Assembly: GCA_002633005.1 (NCBI GenBank) | Contig: NMRA01000018.1 | Coordinates: forward strand, 1,218,554-1,282,553 | Source: Phoronis australis | Taxonomy: Eukaryota > Phoronida > Phoronidae | Direction of reading: 5' to 3' | DNA length: 64,000 bases | Shown: positions 56,555 to 64,000 of the stretch, in pieces | Numbering within the stretch: position 1 is the first letter of the stretch | How the letters are laid out: every line of letters starts with the position of its first letter | Notes under the pieces: model-generated | Databases searched by the model: none | The model's input: the letters and a program-made list of their open reading frames with translations, nothing else | Told to the model about the DNA's origin: nothing | Made by a program: the position numbers and the translations under genes

Positions 56555-58450
56555 GACTGTGAAGTGTGAAGCCGGCAAACCAAAATACTACTGTTTGTAG
56601 ACCTATTACATCACCAGCGCACACACGAAGTTACAACTGACTGAGCAATTTCAGAAAGAAGCCTACCTCATTCTTCGACTGGCCACCTAAACAATCACAT
56701 AGATTGCCCATAATCCAAAATCTGGAGTACAAATCACAGCTCCGTCATAGTTCACTGTCATGTGACTTGCTCACATGACCAGTTCGGAAGTCAACAGAAA
56801 TAGCGCACTCTGGTGTCACAGCGCACGTTGACCCGTTGGTCCCGGGGGGAAACAGTGAAACATTTTATTTTAAGTTGCAGTTGGTCATTTTCGACTCGAC
56901 TGACAATAAACCCACCGGGACCAAGGGAATAGTTGCAACTATTACTAAAAGAGGCTTAAGAAAGGAACGTGAGCAGATTTCTGCCCAAATGACCAGTATA
57001 AACGACCTAGTCACGCGTGAAAAGTGCTGCTCTTAACCGAGAACACCGGCCAGCACTGAAGAAGAATTAAAAGTAGCAAGTAGTGAAAACGGATTGGGCA
57101 AACACTTATGTGAAGAACCGTGACGAATTTGTCCCACCATCGTGTGGTCCATGGTATGCCAGGTACACAACTCGCTACAAAAATTGGCGGGGTGTAGGCC
57201 TACAACCTGTAGCGTGCATGGACTTGAGAGGTTTAGTGATGTTAGGGGCGATTCTTTATTGGATGCCCCTCTGTCTACTCTAGTACTAAGAAAAGTAAGA
57301 AAGATGAAACATGAAGTAGAAATTTTATCCCCTTAACTACATATCAGCCACAATTTCCATAGGTTAGTTTATCATATTCTGTGATTGGATGCACTCCGCC
57401 ACTGGCAATGGGGGATGTCGGGGCCCTCGCCCCAACCCCCCACTCTGCACGCTACTGTGCACATTTTGTGACTTGACACTGAAATCAAGACTGTCGAGGT
57501 CACAACTGGCCCAACATTTTTGTACATAAAAACGAAAGTTCATCAACTAAATGACAGCAAAATAGTTTATTAACTGCAGTCAAACTGACAGTAAGCTTTA
57601 CAATAAATAATGGGTTAGTATATTTTACAATATCAACAATCTGTGCAAACACTACACAAAGCAGTCCTGCTACTGACGGAATACTACGCAACTGGAAATC
57701 CAAAATAAACAAGAATTTCATTAAAACAAACCAGTATCCAGTGCATAGTTCAAGTTTCGTAAAAAAGACGTCAAGACCACATAAATCTTAAAATAACAAC
57801 GTAACATTTCGTGAAGTACATAAAAAAGTTGATACCTCACAAAATTTGTGGCAAGCACAACCACAGGAATAAGCAATGAGTAAAAAAGGAATCTGATTAG
57901 CAAAAGGAACTTCATGATTAGTAACTGAACCCATTGGAATGTTGCTAATACTTCCATACGCTGATTCACTAAGCCTATTTCGGAGGCCCCCTTCCTCACT
58001 AAGTAACGACATCGGCGCGTTTACGAGTTGGATTAGAATGCAAATCAGAGCCGTTTTAATTAATAGAGAAGTCGCGCTCAAATAGTGAACTTCATACCAA
58101 ATTATTTCTCTTTCAAAATTCAATAACTTCCAACTCGACAGTTCGCCCAACGGCAACGACTGCGGGACATCGAAATAGTGAAGAAAATGAGAAGGCCCTA
58201 CCTACAAAACCCTGTTTTAACCTCTCAGCAGATATTCTAAAACTGAACGAGGATTAAAGTAAAAAACATTATAAAAGTACAAGATCACTTGCATCTTTGA
58301 AACAAAATAATGTTCTGAAATCTAAACCTCCAAATGTTTGGAACAAGATAGCGAGACCTGATAAAGTCTGCTAAGACGGTAAGAACGACTGGCCCTTTAG
58401 CCAGACCACGACTATGGATACAATGAGGAAATTAATTCTAACTGAATATT
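56555..58450. other. Intergenic between two minus-strand genes
   Basis: It contains the promoter of the secreted-protein gene. Frames at 56836-57336 (plus) and 57721-58156 (minus) have no recognisable product or splice support. A possible CAGTGGCGGAGTG transposon end lies on the minus strand at about 57399. Confidence 0.35.
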
Positions 58451-58456
58451 TTTATT
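58451..58456 (-). promoter_or_regulatory. Polyadenylation signal candidate (AATAAA)
   Basis: TTTATT on the plus strand, i.e. AATAAA on the minus, about 225 bases after the stop codon at 58681. Confidence 0.4.
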
Positions 58457-58680
58457 TCTACTGGATGTAGGCTGTAAATAATGCAATATCAGGTGACAGA
58501 ATCACACTTAGGTGAAATCACTGAAATAGAGTTTATAATCTTTTAAACACTTCTTCACTGAGAGGCGGCGCACCATAGGGGGCTGGGAGGGCCATGTATA
58601 GTCCCCATTTTTTAAGTGCTGCGAACCCATGCTCTTGGTATACTCATACACAAGACTAAACCAGTGGTCCCATTATGCAA

Positions 58681-61600
58681 TCAAAAACTAATCTCTTCTG
58701 ACAACAACATGCTTCCACGCCACGTCATGTCGTCCTCCTCATCTTTCTCGGCTATTTCCGATAGGAAGCGTCGCGCATGAGAAACTGTCGGTCTCTCCAC
58801 GGGAGACTCGCGCTTCTTAGATTGATCGACTAACGATCTCCCTTGAGTTTGAGTCTTGTAAGAGATCTCATTCGGACCAAGACCTCCTTGTTCCATGGCA
58901 TGCCTGTAAGACGGATGAGAACGCGGTGAGAGCGAAGACGGAGACGTGTCGCCACCATCGTCCTTGGACGTTCTTACAGCAAGATCATCGCTTTTATCTA
59001 ACATATCGCGGACGATGCGAACATTGTTCGGCGACATTCCGCTGGAGACCAAGATTCTCTTGTACCAATTTTTCACAGACTGCATCCTGGCATTCGACGA
59101 CTCAACTGGAGAGTGTGTACGTCTGTTTTGCGACGAACTAATGGTATGAGCTCCACTCGAACGACTATGTGTATTCGCGTGCACACCAGACGAGCTATAT
59201 TCGCGAACCTGCGGGAAATAAAGACCCTCATCTATTACCTTCTGCCAAGATTCTCTGACCCTGGGAGTAGTCATTCGGTGAAGCTGTCTCTGACGCAGGT
59301 TTTCTTCGCTCAGTTCTGGCGAGTTGGACGACATGTTACTGGTTGGTGTCAACAGGCCATGGTCACCAACTCGTCGTGGTTCCTGAGGTGTTCTAGGAGA
59401 AACGTGATTCCCTGGGGATCTGCTCGGTTGTCCATTCATCTTCATTTGTGGCGGAGTTCCCACCTTTTCCTTAGGTGCAGTAGGGAATAGACGCTCACGA
59501 GCCGTTGGAGTGTCGGGACTCGTTGGTGTTTTAGGTGAACCTCTCGACTGACCGACAATTCTTCTGGGGGAAGTGTATCGCTGGTTACTGTTACCGGGCG
59601 AGCCAAAAGTTAACGACGACGGAGGATTCGACCGTTGAGTGCTGGGAGGTGTTGACATTTTCAAAGGCACCACCCGACCAGTAGTTGGAGTACTCGGCTC
59701 AGATGGTATAGTGGGAAAATCTTTTTTGTCGACCGGTACTTCACGAGACATTGGCGTCACGGGGACGCTACGGTTTGTAGGAGTCTTTGGAAGAGTTTCA
59801 ACCGGAATTGTTCGAGAATCGTCACTATTCTGTTCCTGCTCTCGGCTGACTGACGATGAATCATCACTGTCAAAGAAGTCATTCTCTATTTCCTTCACCA
59901 GCACCTGCCACGAACTCCGCGCGCGCGGTTTGTTTACGTTGTGCATGGCGCGTTTTCCTGGGCTTTGTTTATAACCTTTCGGTGCAGTGAGTGCGGCGTA
60001 ATTATCAGACGTCCTGCTCGAAGAGGAAACAACAGCTTCACTGACGTTACTAGTATTCCCACCTTGACCCTGTTTAGATGAGGAGCCACCATCTTTTTCC
60101 CCACTGGCCAGATCGGTCATTCCTGGTTGTGATATACCTGGTTGTGATATTCCTGGTTGTGATATTCCTGGTTGTGATATTCCTGGTTGTGATATTCCTG
60201 GTTGTGATATTCCTGGTTGTGATATTCCTGGTTGTGATATTCCTGGTTGTGATATTGGATAAGAAATGTTTGGAGTTTTATTATAGCTTCCCATATGGTT
60301 CATTCTGTCTTGCACATCAAGGGATGCATTGACGTAATTGTCCGCCGTTGCCTCGTTACTGTTACCAGCTGACGACCGCTTAGCATCGCCCTCACCTCTT
60401 GTAAATTGGAGCGCTGCCGTGGAAACGCGAGGGCCAAGCTGTTCACCAGGGAGTGGAGACATAAACTTATTAGGCGTTGATTTGAGAACCCTTTCTTCTC
60501 TCAGCTGTTTCCTGGACTTCGGTGTAGTCGGTGTTTTAGCTGGATTAAAAGGCAAGCTTGACGTTTGTGCAGTTTCTGGAAGGATTTTTGGATAACTTGA
60601 AGATGATGAGCTGTGAATATCTCTGTCTAACTTTGGTTTACCGTGCTTATCGTATTTATAACGTGTACCTACAGGTGTCTGCGGGCTATAGACACCTTTA
60701 GACGAGTTATGTGTTGTCCTTTCCAACATATCGTTGTTAACAAGGTTTGAATTGGCAGAAACGCTAAGGTCCTGCATTGATTGATCAATCTGTGCCCTTG
60801 TTTGGAGTTGTTGAAATACGGGAGATCTAGAAGAAGTTTCCTTGGGAAACTGATTAATAACTCGGTTGTCTTCTATACTGTTGGACCTTGGTGAAATGTT
60901 ATTCTTAGAAAGACTAGACTGATAGAATTCAGAGGAAGTGGGTGGTGCCTTCACATCAGGGGAGCGGGGATCAAGAGACATTGATCTTTGATTTTGAAAA
61001 ATGGAAAAGGGATCCAGACCCGGAGAGCTTTGACCCCTGGGACTTACTTGTGCCGAAGTGTTTCTTGTTGAATTTGAAGTTGAGGAAGAAAGATTACTGA
61101 ATGAGCCAGTGTTTTTAAGAGGTAGGGTTTCTTTTGTACTGTCGTACTCCTCAGACAGATATTTATTACTTCCATGTAAGCTACTCCTGCTTGAGTTTGA
61201 CTGGTTTAAGCTCCTACTAGAGTTTGACAGACTGTGAGCAACTGGTGAATTCGTTTGCCATTGGTAAGTATCTTCTTTGTGGAAGCTCGTTTCTGGAGAC
61301 TGAGACACGCTCTTGCCTCCTTTGAAAGGAGTCTTTTGCTTAGATGAAGAAAGACTTTGGCCTGTATCATGGAAAGTCTGCTGTGATGGGTTGCCCTTAT
61401 TCGATTTGACTTCAACTATAAGTGCACGGGGTGTTTCAGTTTCCAGGACACCAGAGGAATGGTCCGAGCCCATATCCACCACAAAAGCGTCAGGTGTGTC
61501 TATGATGAGAGTCTCTTTCACTCGCAGTCCAGATTCATTCTCAGTAGATGCACTAGGTTCAGACGCTCTGTTTGCAACATTCTGTTTTTTCCTACGATCC

Positions 61601-63027
61601 CAAGACTCATTCTCATTTTGAACTTTGTCCACTTGAAAATCACTACTGGAAGCAGAGCTAGAATTCTTAATAGAATTACTGATTGAAGAAACATTATAAT
61701 ATTGACCAGAACTCTGTTCACCATGGAGCTCCAATGATTCTGAATGTCTGAGATGCTCGTGTGAACTATTTGCATGACCTAAATGTGAATAATTGATATC
61801 ATTCGGCATATTTACAGGAGTAGAAGAATTAGAATCCCTGAAATCTTTCACCAAACCATATCCTTCCTGTTCTTTGTAATCATATCCAAATGGTATGCTG
61901 TCCAGATCAGTTTCAAAGTCTTCATAATTCAGTCGGGCTTTCTCCAGTTCCAAGAAAGCAGTGTAGTTTTCAGGCCTCATAAGAAGCGTGTCTAGATCAT
62001 CGATAGGGGATATAAAATGTCTGTTAGCTTTAGGTGTTGTTGGTACCGATTTGCTCAGCGGCTTGGAGTCATCAGAGTCATACAACGCAATTGAGGCTCG
62101 GTACTCGTGCCGAACATCGGCGTACTCAGCTTTGCTTAACCTCCTTGCATCAGGAGTGAATTTTTCATTAACATCATAGTGATTGTGTTTCGCAGGTGAA
62201 TTTGGGTATGGGGTCATGTGATTAAATTTCGAGGGTGTGAGCGGTGCAGGTTGACCAGACCGGCTAGCCATCAGTTTTTCAGTAGCTTGGCGTATTAGTG
62301 ACGGAGTGATGGGCTCTACGCCATCGTCAGTCATGATATCATCATCTTTATGACTTCGACTGGAATGTCTTTTGTTGCGATGCTTTTGGTAATAATAATT
62401 AGACAAGTCATCATGTCTAGGAGATTCTTGGGAGACATTATCACAGTTCTGCTTATAATTATCACGGTGGACATCTTGAGGTGATAACCTATCATATTTT
62501 GTTGAGGGCAAAGACTCTGAAGATTTCCTTTGTGCTTTGACAATTTTCTCACTTGGTGAAAGAACATGCTTCTCATTCCTATTCTCAGCAGGGGGTGACA
62601 AATTTAACGAAGGAGGTTTTTGTATACGTTTCTGCACTGGCTCCTGGATTGCACTAGTATCTGCTACCTCTTCAGCCCGATCTGCTCCTTCGACACCATC
62701 GCTGCTGGATTTCTGCTGTGGTTGTAAAGAGTCTTTGATGGAATTTTTCTGAACGCCCGCAGTATCTTCAGATTGAGCTTCCAGATTTTCATTATAGAAT
62801 AATCTTTTCCTGGCAGTGTTCTCATTCCTATTCTCTTCACTCGCTTTAACATTGTTAACAGTTTTTGTAGTGTCACTGGCATCCGCCTGAAATGACAGGA
62901 TTTTCTCAAGGGTTGGAGTTTTGGGGAAGTGCTCCTCTGGAAATGCCTCATCATCGTTCACCTCCAGTTGTCGTATCTTCTCACCGGGGAGTGGTGTGCC
63001 TTCAGCAAGCAAGTCTAGTGGATTGTA
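58681..63027 (-). CDS. Large Ser/Thr/Pro-rich, apparently disordered protein, terminal exon
   Basis: One uninterrupted frame of 1448 codons from the acceptor TTTGCTTTCAG at 63028 to the stop at 58681. It begins YNPLDLLAEGTPLPGEK and is the 3' exon of a longer gene; no ATG start is implied. It is rich in Ser, Thr, Pro, Asn and charged residues, with many S/T-P sites (KTPTSPDTPT, TTPRVRESW, SPRTPQEP), pointing to a phosphorylated scaffold or cytoskeletal/nuclear protein. Residues about 925-969 are nine ISQPG repeats. More ordered-looking islands are near LLMRPENYTAFLELEKA (residues about 350-380), SSWQVLVKEIENDFFDSDD (residues about 1035-1060) and ESWQKVIDEGLYFP. The C-terminus is acidic (EKDEEDDMTWRG). 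No transmembrane segment or catalytic domain seen. Family not recognised. Confidence 0.85.
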   Translation of the reverse strand, partial: YNPLDLLAEGTPLPGEKIRQLEVNDDEAFPEEHFPKTPTLEKILSFQADASDTTKTVNNVKASEENRNENTARKRLFYNENLEAQSEDTAGVQKNSIKDSLQPQQKSSSDGVEGADRAEEVADTSAIQEPVQKRIQKPPSLNLSPPAENRNEKHVLSPSEKIVKAQRKSSESLPSTKYDRLSPQDVHRDNYKQNCDNVSQESPRHDDLSNYYYQKHRNKRHSSRSHKDDDIMTDDGVEPITPSLIRQATEKLMASRSGQPAPLTPSKFNHMTPYPNSPAKHNHYDVNEKFTPDARRLSKAEYADVRHEYRASIALYDSDDSKPLSKSVPTTPKANRHFISPIDDLDTLLMRPENYTAFLELEKARLNYEDFETDLDSIPFGYDYKEQEGYGLVKDFRDSNSSTPVNMPNDINYSHLGHANSSHEHLRHSESLELHGEQSSGQYYNVSSISNSIKNSSSASSSDFQVDKVQNENESWDRRKKQNVANRASEPSASTENESGLRVKETLIIDTPDAFVVDMGSDHSSGVLETETPRALIVEVKSNKGNPSQQTFHDTGQSLSSSKQKTPFKGGKSVSQSPETSFHKEDTYQWQTNSPVAHSLSNSSRSLNQSNSSRSSLHGSNKYLSEEYDSTKETLPLKNTGSFSNLSSSTSNSTRNTSAQVSPRGQSSPGLDPFSIFQNQRSMSLDPRSPDVKAPPTSSEFYQSSLSKNNISPRSNSIEDNRVINQFPKETSSRSPVFQQLQTRAQIDQSMQDLSVSANSNLVNNDMLERTTHNSSKGVYSPQTPVGTRYKYDKHGKPKLDRDIHSSSSSSYPKILPETAQTSSLPFNPAKTPTTPKSRKQLREERVLKSTPNKFMSPLPGEQLGPRVSTAALQFTRGEGDAKRSSAGNSNEATADNYVNASLDVQDRMNHMGSYNKTPNISYPISQPGISQPGISQPGISQPGISQPGISQPGISQPGISQPGISQPGMTDLASGEKDGGSSSKQGQGGNTSNVSEAVVSSSSRTSDNYAALTAPKGYKQSPGKRAMHNVNKPRARSSWQVLVKEIENDFFDSDDSSSVSREQEQNSDDSRTIPVETLPKTPTNRSVPVTPMSREVPVDKKDFPTIPSEPSTPTTGRVVPLKMSTPPSTQRSNPPSSLTFGSPGNSNQRYTSPRRIVGQSRGSPKTPTSPDTPTARERLFPTAPKEKVGTPPQMKMNGQPSRSPGNHVSPRTPQEPRRVGDHGLLTPTSNMSSNSPELSEENLRQRQLHRMTTPRVRESWQKVIDEGLYFPQVREYSSSGVHANTHSRSSGAHTISSSQNRRTHSPVESSNARMQSVKNWYKRILVSSGMSPNNVRIVRDMLDKSDDLAVRTSKDDGGDTSPSSLSPRSHPSYRHAMEQGGLGPNEISYKTQTQGRSLVDQSKKRESPVERPTVSHARRFLSEIAEKDEEDDMTWRGSMLLSEEISF
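60121..60255. repeat. 15-bp coding minisatellite, nine units
   Basis: Nine exact or one-mismatch units of TCCTGGTTGTGATAT (minus strand encodes ISQPG). Its length in whole codons keeps the large gene in frame. Confidence 0.95.
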
Positions 63028-63450
63028 CTGAAAGCAAATATATGTACCACATTACATTACTTACAGTACTTAAATAACTAAAGACCTGGCTAGTGAAACA
63101 CTTAGGCCTCAATTCCCACAAAAGCACAATGCCCATAATCACTTCTTCCCTCCAGTTTCTGTTTCTTTAAGAACTACATAATCAATGTTTAAACAAATGA
63201 GCTCCATGTGTTTATATATGTGTGCATGCGTATGTATGCATATGCATACATCTAAATATACAATATACATATAGCTCATTTGTTGAAACATTGGTTACGT
63301 AGTTTGTGACTATGGGCAAAATGTGGCGGCACTGTGACCCAGATGTCTAAACCATGATAAGGGGCGGCCAGCCACCCGGTGAAAAGTTGATCATACAACA
63401 AGCGATGGGAGCCGTCCTCTAGATGTCCACGTGCCATGTGTTTGAACGGT
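63028..63450. other. Intron of the large-protein gene
   Basis: Upstream of the terminal exon on the minus strand. It includes an imperfect TATGCATAC/ATACATAT-rich stretch at 63219-63270. No further exon recognised. Confidence 0.45.
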
Positions 63451-63705
63451 ACTGGGGCCTGTTCCAAGAAACTGGTTTAAGTTCATTCTTGACTTAAGTT
63501 TAAGATTTGTCTTAACTTCCAATCTTTGAGGCTTCCAAATTCGGCTAGTAAATCAAAACTAAGACAAAACTTATGTCAAACACTTAAGTCAAACTTAAGA
63601 ACTCTTCCTTGAATTGGTTTTGAGACAAATTTAGCTTTTATTTTAAAATTTACAAAAATTAAGATTTGTCTTAGCTAAGTCAGTTTTGTTGGAACGAGCC
63701 CCAGT
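63451..63705. mobile_element. MITE with CTGGGGC ends and TA flanks
   Basis: ACTGGGGCCTGTTCCAA at the left and TTGGAACGAGCCCCAGT at the right are inverted, with TA at both outer edges (63450-63451 and 63705-63706 region). The interior is AT-rich with repeated ACTTAAG and AAGATTTGTCTTA, itself arranged as inverted pieces. This fits a Tc1/mariner-type MITE. Confidence 0.6.
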
Positions 63706-63884
63706 ATTCATTGTAACAATCCACTGAAGATCTACATATGCCAAAACTAATAAAGTAGTATCATTCCAAACATTCAAAAGAGCAATTCAAGCACATCAGC
63801 AAATTACTACTAACAGTATTTATAATAATTATCATACTATTTCAACTTCAGTATCTCTTCATGTAATACAGCTGCTTTAAACCC

Positions 63885-64000
63885 ACTTCCCATAAAAAAC
63901 TAACGCTGGGCTTGGACCATTTACTGTTAAATTATAAAATTGGCCTCAACTTGTTCCTTACTCAAATCATAGGCGATTTGAGGGTTTGAAAAGAACTGAG
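63885..64000. mobile_element. TTAA-family fold-back element, cut by the window end
   Basis: GGACCATTTACTG, TTGGCCTCAACTTGTTCCTTACTC and GGCGATTTGAGGGTTTG match the left half of the family; the right half is outside. Confidence 0.5.

Noticed and set aside
57788-58156. 122-codon minus-strand frame
   Set aside because: Lies in probable 3' flank, unlike any family I know, and overlaps another frame on the same strand.
58926-62752. Several plus-strand frames of 60-125 codons
   Set aside because: Antisense shadows of the 1448-codon minus-strand exon; no splice or start support.

Overview
The window is animal (metazoan) genomic DNA, most likely from a marine invertebrate. Genes are split into short exons with GT-AG introns, intergenic DNA is AT-rich and crowded with small DNA transposons, and there are no bacterial-style operons. 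The species cannot be fixed from the sequence. The assembly is a draft: there is a 141-base gap (10192-10332), a 979-base gap (42793-43771) and several single-N joins. Three of those joins (22972, 31192, 47062) separate near-identical copies that I read as unmerged alleles rather than true duplications.

Four genes can be supported. (1) On the minus strand at the left edge (1-3725) are the first four exons of a class C (metabotropic-glutamate-like) GPCR: a signal peptide and the start of the Venus-flytrap ligand domain. The rest runs off the window. (2) On the plus strand at 26793-42116 are five exons of a T-box transcription factor recognised as Tbx20. They carry an eh1-like repressor motif and the whole T-box; the C-terminal exon or exons are missing and probably lie in the 979-base gap. 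(3) On the minus strand between 48421 and 56554 are the signal-peptide-bearing first two exons and the last two exons of what may be one secreted, small, all-helical, cysteine-containing protein that I do not recognise. (4) On the minus strand at 58681-63027 is a single 1448-codon terminal exon of a large Ser/Thr/Pro-rich, apparently disordered protein with a nine-fold pentapeptide repeat. I do not recognise it.

The remainder is intergenic and intronic DNA populated by recognisable non-autonomous transposons. These include a 1.35-kb TTAA-flanked element with about 165-bp inverted termini and a frameshifted THAP domain (Kolobok-like, 11004-12354) and a second small THAP-bearing element beside the large gap. 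There is also a TTAA-flanked fold-back family with about ten copies, a family of ~150-bp MITEs with CCGTAGAC termini, a hAT-like MITE with CAGTGGCGG ends, tRNA-derived SINE pieces and a degenerate satellite. The 4-26 kb stretch upstream of Tbx20 contains no gene I can support. The genes are unrelated in function and share no visible regulation. The points most worth following are the unidentified secreted helical protein, the THAP/TTAA transposons and the allelic presence/absence insertion at 45170-45686.
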